In this document: piece by piece, positions 1-8,498 of the stretch
How positions within the stretch are numbered: position 1 is the first letter of the stretch
How the letters are laid out: the number at the start of each line of letters is the position of its first letter
Source: Anaerolineae bacterium
GTDB taxonomy: Bacteria > Chloroflexota > Anaerolineae > Aggregatilineales > Phototrophicaceae
Reading direction: 5' to 3'
NCBI GenBank assembly: GCA_022823165.1
Contig: JAJDXR010000007.1
Location: 1 to 64,000 of the forward strand
Length of the DNA: 64,000 nucleotides
Program-made: the position numbers and the translations under genes
Notes under the pieces: model-generated
Database searches by the model: none
Told to the model about the DNA's origin: nothing
What the model saw: only the letters and a program-made list of their open reading frames with translations

Positions 1-1
1 C

Positions 2-148
2 GCCGTCCAGATCTTCGGCGGCTATGGTTACATGAAAGAGTATCCGGTGGAGAAGCTGCTGCGGGATGTAAAGATTTTCCAGATTTATGAGGGGACCAGC
101 GAAATCCAGCGCAACATCATCGTGCGAGAGCTCTATCGCGGGCAGTAA
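2..148 (+). CDS. Acyl-CoA dehydrogenase, C-terminal fragment
   Basis: Only the last 48 residues lie in the window; the gene begins upstream of base 1. The reading frame shows the C-terminal flavin/substrate signature of acyl-CoA dehydrogenases, [17 protein letters not shown] followed by RD and [13 protein letters not shown], and ends RELYRGQ before TAA. In this family the segment after GGYGY lies at the FAD-binding dimer interface and the EGTSEIQ stretch contacts FAD of the neighbouring subunit. The enzyme oxidises acyl-CoA thioesters to enoyl-CoA. Chain-length specificity cannot be judged from the fragment. It is not obviously co-transcribed with rpsL, because a strong promoter follows it. 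Confidence 0.93.
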   Translation, partial: AVQIFGGYGYMKEYPVEKLLRDVKIFQIYEGTSEIQRNIIVRELYRGQ

Positions 149-195
149 GCCTGCGGCGAATGCGCTATCAAATCTGCTTTTGTTATAGATCTGCC

Positions 196-224
196 TTGAC
201 AGCCATGGCGGCGCTTGATAATAT
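196..224 (+). promoter_or_regulatory. Sigma70-type promoter of the str/S10/spc operon
   Basis: TTGACA at 196-201, a 17-bp spacer and TAATAT at 219-224 make an almost perfect housekeeping promoter. Transcription would start near 231, giving an rpsL leader of about 180 nt. The leader contains a small perfect hairpin at 343-360 (AGGCGTA, loop TGGT, TACGCCT) that could be a regulatory site. The position, directly ahead of rpsL in an otherwise gene-free 264-bp gap, supports the call. Confidence 0.85.
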
Positions 225-412
225 GCGCGCTTGCGCACCCAACCAGTACCCTCCCAGAACGAGGCGCTGTTGGTTGAATTGAGCGGATATGGCGAAAGTG
301 CTGCGCCGAGGCGGGGCGTCTCGCCATCGAGAAAGAATGGATAGGCGTATGGTTACGCCTGTTTGCATGTCTAAGACAGGGCGCGCAAGAATTAAGTACA
401 ACGGAGTCAAGT

Positions 413-829
413 ATGCCTACGATCAACCAGTTGGTGCGTAAAGGGCGCAAAAGCAAGGGCAAGAAGAACAAGGCGCCGGCGCTCCAGTACACCTTTAATG
501 CCTTGAAGAATCGCCGAGCGCGCCAGCAAAAAGGCGCGCCGCAGAAACGCGGCGTCTGTACGCAGGTAAGGACGATGACGCCCAAGAAACCCAACTCGGC
601 GCTGCGTAAAGTAGCCCGTGTGCGGCTGACCAACGGCATTGAAGTCTCGGCTTATATCGGCGGCGAGGGGCACAATCTGCAGGAGCACAGCGTTGTGCTT
701 GTGCGCGGCGGCCGCGTCAAGGATTTGCCCGGTGTTCGCTACCATATTGTGCGCGGCACCCTGGATACCAGCGGCGTTGACGGGCGCGAACAGGGCCGCA
801 GCAAATACGGAACCAAGCGCAGCAAATAA
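413..829 (+). CDS. rpsL: 30S ribosomal protein S12
   Basis: S12 sits at the decoding centre of the 30S subunit and is the classic target of streptomycin-resistance mutations. The family core [19 protein letters not shown] and [24 protein letters not shown] is intact, with the two lysines whose replacement gives streptomycin resistance unchanged, so a sensitive ribosome is inferred. At 138 residues it is longer than the E. coli protein (124) because of an insertion of roughly a dozen residues between the N-terminal tail and QKRGVC (around residues 24-40), a variant seen in Chloroflexota-type S12. First gene of the superoperon; ATG follows ACGGAG at about 9 nt. Confidence 0.98.
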   Translation: MPTINQLVRKGRKSKGKKNKAPALQYTFNALKNRRARQQKGAPQKRGVCTQVRTMTPKKPNSALRKVARVRLTNGIEVSAYIGGEGHNLQEHSVVLVRGGRVKDLPGVRYHIVRGTLDTSGVDGREQGRSKYGTKRSK

Positions 830-915
830 GACTGGCGCCAATCGCGCTGCCCGCTCCCGTGAACTGCCTGGGCAGCCAGCGGGGCTTGAGGCGCGTCTTA
901 AGAAGGAGCTAAAGC

Positions 916-1383
916 ATGCCCAGAAGAAATCGCCCGCCCAAGCGAATTCCGCCGCCCGATGTCAAATACGGCAATCTGCATGTGGCGATGTTCATCAACC
1001 GCATGATGCACGGCGGCAAGAAAAGCCTGGCGACGCGCATCATGTACGATGCGCTGGAGGCCATGGGCGAACGCACCAAGAAAGATCCGGTCGAGGTTTT
1101 CGAGATTGCGATTCGCAATGTGACCCCGGCGGTGGAAGTCAAACCCAAGCGAGTCGGCGGCTCGACCTATCAGGTCCCCATTGATGTTTCGCAGGAGCGC
1201 GGCATCACGCTGGCCATGCGCTGGCTGATTCAATTTGCCCGCGATCGCAGCGGACGCAGCATGGCCGAGAAGCTGACGAATGAGCTGCTCGATGCCTACA
1301 ACAGCCAGGGCAGCGCCATACGCCGCAAGGACGAGACGCATCGTATGGCCGAAGCGAACCGCGCCTTCGCGCATTTCCGCTAA
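916..1383 (+). CDS. rpsG: 30S ribosomal protein S7
   Basis: S7 nucleates assembly of the 3' major (head) domain of 16S rRNA and in well-studied bacteria can repress str-operon translation. The 155-residue product has the standard length and landmarks: MPRR start, FINRMMHGGKKSLA, the VGGSTYQVP loop that contacts rRNA and the E-site tRNA region, and C-terminal DETHRMAEANRAFAHFR. AAGGAG lies 8 nt before the ATG. It follows rpsL by 86 nt; that gap contains a small CTGCC-TG-GGCAG hairpin. Confidence 0.98.
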   Translation: MPRRNRPPKRIPPPDVKYGNLHVAMFINRMMHGGKKSLATRIMYDALEAMGERTKKDPVEVFEIAIRNVTPAVEVKPKRVGGSTYQVPIDVSQERGITLAMRWLIQFARDRSGRSMAEKLTNELLDAYNSQGSAIRRKDETHRMAEANRAFAHFR

Positions 1384-1431
1384 GACAGCAAGCAATTGAT
1401 CCCGACTGTTGAATTCGGGAAGTGAACGGCA

Positions 1432-3531
1432 ATGATACCTACCGATCTGAATTTTGATCTGAACAGAGTGCGCAACATTGGCATTATCGCGCATATCGAC
1501 GCCGGCAAGACGACCGTCACCGAGCGTGTGCTCTATTACACCGGCATGGTGCATAAAATCGGCGAGACTCACGAGGGCTCCGCGACCACTGATTATATGG
1601 AGCAGGAGCGCGAACGCGGCATTACGATTACGTCGGCCGCGGTCACAGCCAGTTGGGATGATCACCAAGTCAATATCATCGACACGCCGGGCCATGTGGA
1701 TTTCACCGCCGAGGTGCAGCGCAGCCTGCGGGTGCTTGATGGCGGCATCACCGTCTTCGACAGTGTAGCGGGCGTCGAGCCGCAGTCTGAAACCGTCTGG
1801 CGGCAAGCCTCTGAATATCATGTGCCGCGTATGTGCTTCGTCAATAAGATGGATCGCATCGGCGCCGATTTTGACCGCTGCGTCAACATGATGGTCGACC
1901 GGCTGAAAGCCAACCCGGTGGTGATCCAAGTGCCCTACGGCAGCGGCGAAGACTTTGAAGGCATTATTGATCTGCTCAAAATGGAGTTGATTACCTACGG
2001 CAATGACGAAGGCACCGACATCAACTATCACGCCATCCCCGAGAGTCATCGGGAGATGGCCGAAACTCGCCGCGAGGACATGATCGAAAAGATCGTCGAG
2101 CACGACGAGTATCTGATGCTGAAGTATCTCGACGAAGAAGACATTACTCAGGCCGAGATCCTGGCGGGCTTGCGCGCCGGCACGATTGCGGGCCAGCTGC
2201 ATCCGGTGATGTGCGGGTCGGCTTTGAAGAACAAAGGCGTACAAGCGCTGCTGAATATGGTGGTGGCTTTATTGCCGTCGCCATTGGATATCCCGCCGGT
2301 GAAGGGCGAGCATCCCAAAGACGGCGGCGAGCTGCTGCGGCGCGCCGATGACGAGGAGCCGCTGGCGGCGCTGGTATTCAAGATCGTATCCGATCAGTAC
2401 GGCCGGCTGGCGTTTACCCGCGTTTATTCGGGCGTGCTCAAAGCCGGCGCCATGGTGATCAACACAGCCAATGGCAAGCGCGAGCGCGTCGGCCGCATCG
2501 TGCGCATGTTTGCCGACCGGCGCGAAGATGTCAAAGAAGTCCACGCCGGCGATATCGCGGCTGTGATCGGCATGAAGGAGACTTTCACCGGCGATACGCT
2601 GAGCGCGCCCGGCACTCCCATTCTGCTGGAAAACATCAGCTTCCCCGACCCCGTGGTCGAAGTAGCTATCGAGCCCAACACCAAAGCCGACCAGGACAAG
2701 ATGGGCATCGGCCTGCGCAAGTTGGCGGAAGAAGATCCCACCTTTCAGATCGAAGTCGATGACCAGCTCGGGCAGACCAAGATCAAAGGTATGGGCGAGC
2801 TGCATCTCGAGGTGCTGGTCGATCGTTTGATGCGCGAATACGGCGTGGAAGCGCGCGTCGGGCGGCCCCGCGTCGCTTATCGCGAGACGATAACGCGCAT
2901 GATAGAAATCGACACCACCTTCCGGCGGCAGACCGGCGGCGCGGGTCAGTACGCCCGCTCTACGATACGTTTCGAGCCCATACCGGCCGAGGAGAAATCA
3001 GAAGCGGTCGGCGAGCTGCTCTTCGTTGACGGCATCCGCGGCGGCGCTATCCCGAAAGAATACATTCCAGCCGTCAGAAAAGGCGTCGCGCAGGCGATGC
3101 AAGGCGGCGTCATCGCTGGTTATCCGGTAGTGAATATCAAAGCGACGCTGATCGACGGCGCCTACCACGAGGTGGATTCCAGCGAAATCGCCTTCACCAT
3201 CGCCGGTTCGATGAGTCTAAAAGAAGGCATTCAGAAAGGCGCTCCGGTCATTTTGGAGCCGTCCATGAGCGTGGAAGTGGTTGTGCCTGACGGTTATACC
3301 GGCGCGGTAGTCGGCGATATCTCGGCGCGGCGCGGCGTCGTGCAAGGTATGGAGCCGCATAGCGAAGGCATTTCTGTGATTCAGGGCCGGGTGCCCCTGG
3401 GCGAGATGTTCGGCTATGCCAATGACCTGCGCAATAACACGCAGGGGCGCGGCAATTTCAGCATGGAGTTTGATCAGTATACGGTCGCGCCGGAAGACAT
3501 TGCCGAGGCAGTGAAATCCGGTTCGCGTTAA
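1432..3531 (+). CDS. fusA: Elongation factor G
   Basis: EF-G is the translational GTPase that drives tRNA-mRNA translocation and, with RRF, ribosome recycling. All G motifs are present: AHIDAGKTT (P-loop, about residues 20-28), RGITITSAA (switch I), DTPGH (G3) and NKMD (G4). Domain II-V follows in full, including TGGAGQYA and the domain IV/V stretch EPSMSVEVVVP. Length (699 aa) is typical. It sits between rpsG and tuf in the conserved str order. A fusidic acid site cannot be assessed by eye. Confidence 0.98.
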   Translation: MIPTDLNFDLNRVRNIGIIAHIDAGKTTVTERVLYYTGMVHKIGETHEGSATTDYMEQERERGITITSAAVTASWDDHQVNIIDTPGHVDFTAEVQRSLRVLDGGITVFDSVAGVEPQSETVWRQASEYHVPRMCFVNKMDRIGADFDRCVNMMVDRLKANPVVIQVPYGSGEDFEGIIDLLKMELITYGNDEGTDINYHAIPESHREMAETRREDMIEKIVEHDEYLMLKYLDEEDITQAEILAGLRAGTIAGQLHPVMCGSALKNKGVQALLNMVVALLPSPLDIPPVKGEHPKDGGELLRRADDEEPLAALVFKIVSDQYGRLAFTRVYSGVLKAGAMVINTANGKRERVGRIVRMFADRREDVKEVHAGDIAAVIGMKETFTGDTLSAPGTPILLENISFPDPVVEVAIEPNTKADQDKMGIGLRKLAEEDPTFQIEVDDQLGQTKIKGMGELHLEVLVDRLMREYGVEARVGRPRVAYRETITRMIEIDTTFRRQTGGAGQYARSTIRFEPIPAEEKSEAVGELLFVDGIRGGAIPKEYIPAVRKGVAQAMQGGVIAGYPVVNIKATLIDGAYHEVDSSEIAFTIAGSMSLKEGIQKGAPVILEPSMSVEVVVPDGYTGAVVGDISARRGVVQGMEPHSEGISVIQGRVPLGEMFGYANDLRNNTQGRGNFSMEFDQYTVAPEDIAEAVKSGSR

Positions 3532-3540
3532 GTAGAGGGT

Positions 3541-3553
3541 CGGCTTGCCTGGC
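3541..3553 (+). repeat. 13-bp direct repeat flanking tuf, left copy
   Basis: CGGCTTGCCTGGC in the fusA-tuf gap recurs exactly at 4846-4858 in the tuf-rpsJ gap, with similar flanking bases (GG before, a pyrimidine and C after). The two copies bracket the tuf gene in direct orientation. In the right copy the sequence forms the apex of a long hairpin. Confidence 0.6.
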
Positions 3554-3613
3554 CCGAAGTTTTCGTCCGGTAGTTAATATTCAAATCGCTAGGTTCACAA
3601 GAAGGATTGTCAG

Positions 3614-4813
3614 ATGTCTAAAGGGAAATTCGAGCGTAGCAAACCGCATGTAAATATCGGGACGATTGGTCATGTCGACCACGGCAAGACCACCCTGACC
3701 GCCGCCATTACCAAGGTATTGGCGCTACGAGGGCAAGCGCAGGAACAAGAATATGGCGATATCGACAATGCGCCGGAAGAACGCGCGCGCGGCATCACTA
3801 TCAATATCCGCCATGTCGAATACGAAACCGATAATCGCCACTATGCCCACGTGGACTGCCCCGGCCACCGCGATTACATCAAAAACATGATCACCGGCGC
3901 GGCGCAGATGGACGGCGCCATCCTGGTCGTCAGCGCGCCCGACGGCCCCATGCCGCAGACGCGCGAGCATGTCTTGCTGGCGAAGCAGGTGGAAGTGCCG
4001 GCTATGGTCGTCTATCTGAACAAGACCGATCAGATGGATGACGAAGAATTGATCGAACTGGTTGAGATGGAACTCGCCGAGCTGCTGGAAGGCTACGACT
4101 TCGATCCCGATACGCCTATCATCAAGGGTTCGGCGCTGGCCGCGCAGGAAAGCGATAGCAGCGACCCCGGCTCGCCGGAATACGAGTCGATCATTGAGCT
4201 GATGGACGCCGTCGACGAGTGGATTCCCACGCCGACCCGGGATGTGGACAAACCCTTTATGATGGCGATTGAAGATGTCTTCTCAATCAAGGGCCGCGGC
4301 ACGGTAGTCACCGGCAGCGTGGCGCGCGGCACCCTGCTCAAGGGCACCGAGGTCGACATCGTTGGCTTGCGCGACGAGATCGCCAAGACCGTCGTCACCG
4401 GCATCGAAATGTTCAACAAAGAACTTGATCAGGCGCAGGCTGGCGACAACGCCGGCATCTTGCTGCGGGGCGTCGGCCGCGACGAAGTACAGCGGGGTAT
4501 GGTCATCGCCAAGGTCGGCTCAATCACGCCGCACAAGAAGTTCAAGTGCGAAGTCTATGTTCTGCGCCGTGATGAAGGCGGACGTCACAAAGCCTTCTTC
4601 ACCGGTTACCGTCCGCAATTCTACATTCGCACTATGGATGTCACCGGCACCATCGCCTTGCCCGATGGCGTGGAAATGGTTATGCCCGGCGACAACGTCA
4701 ACCTGGACGTAGAGTTGATCACGCCGGTCGCTTTGGAGCGCGGCTCCTCCTTCGCCATTCGCGAGGGCGGCCTGACGGTGGGCGCCGGCCGCATCACTGA
4801 AATTCTTGAGTAA
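3614..4813 (+). CDS. tuf: Elongation factor Tu
   Basis: EF-Tu delivers aminoacyl-tRNA to the ribosomal A site as a GTP complex. [15 protein letters not shown] (with the Mg-coordinating Thr), DCPGH and NKTD are present, and three domains make up a normal 399 aa. Several positions that are nearly invariant in the family differ: NIRHVEY where NT(S/A)HVEY is usual, SVARG where (R)(I/V)ERG is usual in domain II, RHKAFF for RHTPFF, and GGLTVGAG for GGRTVGAG. The gene may be a fast-evolving lineage form or one of two tuf copies. It stands in the canonical fusA-tuf-rpsJ order, flanked by short direct repeats. Confidence 0.96.
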   Translation: MSKGKFERSKPHVNIGTIGHVDHGKTTLTAAITKVLALRGQAQEQEYGDIDNAPEERARGITINIRHVEYETDNRHYAHVDCPGHRDYIKNMITGAAQMDGAILVVSAPDGPMPQTREHVLLAKQVEVPAMVVYLNKTDQMDDEELIELVEMELAELLEGYDFDPDTPIIKGSALAAQESDSSDPGSPEYESIIELMDAVDEWIPTPTRDVDKPFMMAIEDVFSIKGRGTVVTGSVARGTLLKGTEVDIVGLRDEIAKTVVTGIEMFNKELDQAQAGDNAGILLRGVGRDEVQRGMVIAKVGSITPHKKFKCEVYVLRRDEGGRHKAFFTGYRPQFYIRTMDVTGTIALPDGVEMVMPGDNVNLDVELITPVALERGSSFAIREGGLTVGAGRITEILE

Positions 4814-4832
4814 TTCAGTCTGGAAACGGCAG

Positions 4833-4877
4833 GGTCTGAGCCGGGCGGCTTGCCTGGCTCAGACCGAGGCTCAGACC
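4833..4877 (+). promoter_or_regulatory. Strong hairpin with duplicated 3' arm, tuf-rpsJ gap
   Basis: GGTCTGAGCC (4833-4842) pairs perfectly with GGCTCAGACC (4856-4865); the stem extends inward through GGGC/GCCT to 14 bp with a 5-nt loop. A second identical copy of GGCTCAGACC follows at 4868-4877, so the 5' arm can pair with either copy. No U-tract follows, so it is not a standard intrinsic terminator. It could be an attenuator, an mRNA processing/stability element or an RNA switch between tuf and the S10 cluster. Confidence 0.6.
4846..4858 (+). repeat. 13-bp direct repeat flanking tuf, right copy
   Basis: Exact second copy of the CGGCTTGCCTGGC seen at 3541-3553. Here it overlaps the loop and 3' arm of the 4833-4877 hairpin. 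Confidence 0.6.
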
Positions 4878-4917
4878 GATAAGTCGGCGTCCTGATTGAG
4901 CAGATAAAGGTTGCGGA

Positions 4918-5226
4918 ATGGCAAAAAACAAAATACGTATCCGGCTGAAAGCTTATGATCACCGGGTACTGGATCAGTCAGCGCAGAGGATTGTGGATAC
5001 CGCGGAGCGCACCGGATCGCGCGTGGTGGGGCCAGTGCCCTTGCCGACGCGCATTGAGCGCTTCACGGTCCGCCGGTCTCCCTTCATCGACAAAGACTCG
5101 CAAGAGCATTTCGAAGTGCGGACTCACAAGCGGCTGATTGATGTGCTTGATCCGGACAGCAAGACTATCGATACGCTGATGCGGCTGAATCTGCCCGCCG
5201 GCGTCGACATTGAAATCAAGATTTAG
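4918..5226 (+). CDS. rpsJ: 30S ribosomal protein S10 (NusE)
   Basis: S10 is a 30S head protein and, as NusE, joins NusB in transcription antitermination complexes. The 102-residue product contains [22 protein letters not shown] and the long-loop region [18 protein letters not shown], all typical, and ends VDIEIKI. First gene of the S10 cluster. The 104-bp gap ahead of it carries the strong hairpin described separately, so expression may be set partly there. Confidence 0.98.
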   Translation: MAKNKIRIRLKAYDHRVLDQSAQRIVDTAERTGSRVVGPVPLPTRIERFTVRRSPFIDKDSQEHFEVRTHKRLIDVLDPDSKTIDTLMRLNLPAGVDIEIKI

Positions 5227-5394
5227 CTTGGCCAGCCCGGTACGCGCCCGCAGGATAATGTCGGGCTGCGCAAGCGGCAACGGGCCGGGCAGCGCGCGCC
5301 GCAGACTGTTGCCCGTCCGCAAGGGCGGTTGAGAAAGAACCGGATCGAACGCCAAAGCGAATGCGCGGTGTCGATCCGAGTGGAGGCTACGCTC
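5227..5394 (+). promoter_or_regulatory. Structured rpsJ-rplC spacer / possible r-protein leader
   Basis: A 168-nt spacer sits inside an operon whose other gaps are mostly below 40 nt. It holds several inverted repeats: AGCCCG/CGGGCT near 5232-5265, ACGGGC/GCCCGT around 5280-5315, and a perfect 8-bp pair CGGATCGA (5341-5348)/TCGATCCG (5371-5378) that ends just before the rplC Shine-Dalgarno TGGAGG. Such a structure next to the ribosome-binding site is what an autogenously regulated ribosomal-protein leader would look like, but no known leader motif was recognised. No convincing promoter was seen in it. Confidence 0.5.
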
Positions 5395-6033
5395 ATGAAG
5401 GGCATGATTGGCAAAAAAGTGGGGATGACCCAGATCTTCGACGACCAAGGCGCGGTGGTGCCGGTCACGGTCATTCAAGCGGGTCCCTGCTACGTCACGC
5501 AGATCCGCAACCGTGAACGCGATGGCTACGTCTCAGTTCAGCTGGGCTTCGGGGAATCCAAACCCACGCGCCTGACCAAGGGGCAGCTGGGGCATCTGCA
5601 AAAGTCGGATTTGCCGGCGCTGCGCCACCTGCGTGAATTCCGCCTGTCGGAAAATGCCGGCCTGGCTGTCGAAGAGGGGCAGGAAATCAAGGTCGACATC
5701 TTCGAGCAAGGCGAGCTCGTTGATGTCATTGGCACCAGCAAGGGTCGCGGCCACGCAGGCACCATCAAGCGCCACGGTTTCGCCCGCGGGCCCAAGACGC
5801 ACGGTCAATCCGACCGCATGCGCTCGCCCGGATCCATCGGCATGTGCGCGACGCCCGGCAGAACGCTGAAGGGCAAGAAAATGGCGGGGCGCATGGGCAA
5901 TGACCGCGTCACGGTGCAAAATCTGCCGCTGGTCGTCGTCGACGCTGAAAAGAACCTGCTGGCAGTCAAGGGCTCGGTGCCGGGCGCCAAGGGCAGCATC
6001 GTCATGATCCGCCCCGCGATCAAGCGCGCCTAG
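5395..6033 (+). CDS. rplC: 50S ribosomal protein L3
   Basis: L3 reaches toward the peptidyl transferase centre and is an early assembly protein. The frame is open further upstream, but ATG 5395 is chosen because GGAGG lies 8 nt before it and the product then begins MKGMIGKKVGMTQIF, the family N-terminus (212 aa). The extension loop GRGHAGTIKRHGFARGPKTHG is complete, including the glutamine context (THGQS) methylated by PrmB in some bacteria. Confidence 0.97.
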   Translation: MKGMIGKKVGMTQIFDDQGAVVPVTVIQAGPCYVTQIRNRERDGYVSVQLGFGESKPTRLTKGQLGHLQKSDLPALRHLREFRLSENAGLAVEEGQEIKVDIFEQGELVDVIGTSKGRGHAGTIKRHGFARGPKTHGQSDRMRSPGSIGMCATPGRTLKGKKMAGRMGNDRVTVQNLPLVVVDAEKNLLAVKGSVPGAKGSIVMIRPAIKRA

Positions 6034-6063
6034 CGGTCAGCGGAAAGGACAGGAGATTAGGCC

Positions 6064-6693
6064 ATGCAGTTTCCAGTAATGAATAGCGCCGGCCGCGAAG
6101 TGTCGCAAGTCGAGCTGCCGCCCGATATTTTTGAAGCCAAGATCAACGTCGGTCTGATGCACCAGGCATTCGTCCGGCAAATGGCCAATGCGCGCCAAGG
6201 ATCGCATAATACTCGCTCTCGCAGCGAAATCCGCGCGACCGGCGCCAAGTGGTATCGGCAGAAAGGCACGGGGCGGGCGCGTCACGGCGCCCAGAGCGCG
6301 CCAATTTTTGTCGGCGGCGGTTTGGCGCATGGACCCAAGCCTCGCGATTATACAAAAAAGATGCCCAGGAAGATGCGCCGCGGCGCCATCCGCTCGACGC
6401 TGAGCGCGCTGGTCCGTGATGATCAGCTGGTGCTCGTCGACAAGCTGGACATCGCAGCGCCCAATACCAAGGCGATGCGCGGTTTGCTTGAGACGCTGGC
6501 GGGCGATCAGTCGGCGCTGGTTGTGCTGGCGGCCGAGCAGAAGGTTGCGCGCAAGAGCGTCAGCAACCTGCCCAATGCGCATTCATTAGTGGCCAATTAT
6601 CTTAACGTGCGCGATCTGTTGAAGTACGACAAGGTGATAATGACCTTGGAGGCGCTGGACGTGGTCACGAGCATCTGGAGGGTGGGAGCATAA
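6064..6693 (+). CDS. rplD: 50S ribosomal protein L4
   Basis: L4 lines the nascent peptide exit tunnel, and in gammaproteobacteria represses its own S10 operon. The 209-residue product has the globular fold plus the tunnel loop with GTGRARHGAQSAPIFVGGG and HGPKPRDY, where macrolide-resistance changes occur in other species; none is apparent. It follows rplC by 30 nt with AGGAG before the ATG, and its stop is one base from rplW. Confidence 0.97.
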   Translation: MQFPVMNSAGREVSQVELPPDIFEAKINVGLMHQAFVRQMANARQGSHNTRSRSEIRATGAKWYRQKGTGRARHGAQSAPIFVGGGLAHGPKPRDYTKKMPRKMRRGAIRSTLSALVRDDQLVLVDKLDIAAPNTKAMRGLLETLAGDQSALVVLAAEQKVARKSVSNLPNAHSLVANYLNVRDLLKYDKVIMTLEALDVVTSIWRVGA

Positions 6694-6694
6694 C

Positions 6695-6997
6695 ATGGCA
6701 GAGCTGCATTTATACGATGTCATCCGCCGTCCGCTAATCACGGAAAAGACGGTTGAAATGGTAGAGACGGAAAACAAATACGTCTTTGAAGTGGCCAGGA
6801 AGGCCAACAAAATTCAAGTCAAGGAGGCTGTCGAAGAGATATTTGACCTGGAAGGAAAAGTGGTCAAGGTCAATATGATGCTCATGCCCGCCAAGCGCGG
6901 CCGCCGCGGCCGAAACTGGTATATCCGGTCCCGCGCCTGGAAGAAGGCCATCGTCACGCTGGAAGAGGGCGTGTCGATCGAGCTCTTTGACGTATAG
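6695..6997 (+). CDS. rplW: 50S ribosomal protein L23
   Basis: L23 sits at the tunnel exit and is the docking site for trigger factor and SRP. The 100-residue product has the typical [17 protein letters not shown] start, [24 protein letters not shown] core and the loop [23 protein letters not shown]. Start ATG comes one base after the rplD stop, with GGAGG inside the end of rplD, so the two are probably translationally coupled. Confidence 0.97.
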   Translation: MAELHLYDVIRRPLITEKTVEMVETENKYVFEVARKANKIQVKEAVEEIFDLEGKVVKVNMMLMPAKRGRRGRNWYIRSRAWKKAIVTLEEGVSIELFDV

Positions 6998-7011
6998 GGG
7001 GTGCATTAACC

Positions 7012-7845
7012 ATGCCCATCAAAGTTTATAAACCGACTTCGCCCGGTCGCCGCGACATGACCGGTTACACATTTGAAGAGATCACCAAAAAGAAACCCGA
7101 GCGCTCGCTGACCCGCGCTCTGCGCAAGACCGGCGGCCGCAACAATACCGGGCGGATCACGGTGCGGCATCGCGGCGGCGGCCATAAACGCCGCTACCGG
7201 CTGGTCGATTTCAAGCGCAATAAAGAAGACTGCCGCGCGGAAGTGATAGCCATCGAATACGATCCCAACCGCTCAGCTCGCATCGCCCTGCTGCAGTACG
7301 AAGACGGCGTGAAGAGCTATATCATCGCGCCAATGGGTGTACAAGTTGGCGATACCATCGGCAACGGCGTCATGAGTACGCTGCGGCCGGGCAACAGTCG
7401 CGCGCTCAAAGACATTCCTTTGGGCGCCGTGGTGCACAATATAGAATTACGCCCGGGCAAGGGCGGCCAACTGGCGCGCTCCGCCGGGACATCGGCGCAG
7501 ATTCTGGCTTCTGAAGGCAAGTACGTTACCTTGCGTTTGCCCAGCGGCGAGATGCGCTTGGTGCTGGCGACCTGCCGCGCCACCATTGGGCAGGTGGGCA
7601 ACGCCGAGCATTCAAATGTCAAGCTGGGCAAAGCCGGCCGACGCCGCTGGCTGGGCTGGCGACCGACCGTGCGCGGCACAGCCATGGACCCGGCCAGCCA
7701 TCCCCACGGCGGCGGCGAGGGCAAATCCGGCATCGGTATGGCCGCGCCCAAAACACCCTGGGGCAAGAAAGCCCTGGGTGTGCGGACGCGGCGCAATAAA
7801 CGCACTAACCAGTTTATCGTCCGGCGCCGCGGCAAACGTCGTTAA
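7012..7845 (+). CDS. rplB: 50S ribosomal protein L2
   Basis: L2 binds 23S rRNA near the peptidyl transferase centre and is needed for subunit joining. The 277-aa product has the usual layout: N-terminal [32 protein letters not shown], the OB/SH3-like core and C-terminal HPHGGGEG with the histidine shown essential in E. coli (H229). The acidic residue that normally precedes HPHGGG (D228 in E. coli, Glu in eukaryotes) is Ser here (codon AGC near 7695). The rest is conventional, so this is a real L2 with one striking substitution. Confidence 0.97.
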   Translation: MPIKVYKPTSPGRRDMTGYTFEEITKKKPERSLTRALRKTGGRNNTGRITVRHRGGGHKRRYRLVDFKRNKEDCRAEVIAIEYDPNRSARIALLQYEDGVKSYIIAPMGVQVGDTIGNGVMSTLRPGNSRALKDIPLGAVVHNIELRPGKGGQLARSAGTSAQILASEGKYVTLRLPSGEMRLVLATCRATIGQVGNAEHSNVKLGKAGRRRWLGWRPTVRGTAMDPASHPHGGGEGKSGIGMAAPKTPWGKKALGVRTRRNKRTNQFIVRRRGKRR

Positions 7846-7862
7846 TTGCAGGAGTCTTACGC

Positions 7863-8132
7863 ATGTCACGATCATTGAAGAAGGGCTATTACATTAGTCC
7901 CAAGCTGCTGGAGAAAGTCGAGCGGCTGAACCGGCAGAACAAAAAAGTTGTGATCCGCACCTGGAGCCGGGCGAGCACTATCTTCCCGCAGATGGTCGGG
8001 CACACAATCGCCGTGCATGACGGCCGCCGGCATGTGCCGATATACATCACCGAGAATATGGTGGGGCACAAGCTGGGCGAATTTGCGCCGACGCGCACCT
8101 TCCGCGGCCACATTTTGGATAGCAGACGATAG
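7863..8132 (+). CDS. rpsS: 30S ribosomal protein S19
   Basis: S19 is a head protein near the A-site finger and works with S13. At 89 aa it is normal length, with [32 protein letters not shown] and the C-terminal [13 protein letters not shown] signature followed by RGH. AGGAG lies 9 nt before the ATG. Tight spacing to rplB and rplV as in other S10 clusters. Confidence 0.98.
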   Translation: MSRSLKKGYYISPKLLEKVERLNRQNKKVVIRTWSRASTIFPQMVGHTIAVHDGRRHVPIYITENMVGHKLGEFAPTRTFRGHILDSRR

Positions 8133-8144
8133 GGGCAGGCAAAA

Positions 8145-8498
8145 ATGGAAGTTCGCGCTATTTCCCGTTATCTGCCGATTTCGCCTCAAAAGCTGCGCCT
8201 CGTCTGCGACAAGGTGCGCGGCATGGACGCGGAAGAGGCGATGATCGTACTCGATTACATGCCGCAGAAGGGCTCGGGCTTTGTCAGCAAAACCTTGTCC
8301 TCGGCAATGGCCAACGCGGTGAACAACTTCGACCTGAACCGGGAAGAGTTGTATGTCTCCCAGATCTACGCCGGCGACGGCCCCACCTTGAAACGCTTCA
8401 AGGCCGGCGCTCGCGGGCGATTCAAGCCGCGTTTAAAGCGCACGTCTCACCTGTGGGTGATTCTGGCAGAGCGAGAGGAAGCAGAAAATGGGTCGTAA
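8145..8498 (+). CDS. rplV: 50S ribosomal protein L22
   Basis: L22 contributes a beta-hairpin to the exit tunnel constriction near L4. The 117-residue product shows YLPISPQKLRLVCDKVRGM, an NAVNNFDL helix and the hairpin with DGPTLKRFKAGARGRFKPRLKRTSH where family members read AR GRAxRI. The 3' end overlaps the rpsC start by 11 nt, implying coupling. Confidence 0.97.
   Translation: MEVRAISRYLPISPQKLRLVCDKVRGMDAEEAMIVLDYMPQKGSGFVSKTLSSAMANAVNNFDLNREELYVSQIYAGDGPTLKRFKAGARGRFKPRLKRTSHLWVILAEREEAENGS

Noticed and set aside
898..2244. Long minus-strand open frame of 448 codons opposite rpsG/fusA
   Set aside because: It is antisense to well-identified rpsG and fusA, with no start signal and a composition typical of reverse reading of GC-rich coding DNA.
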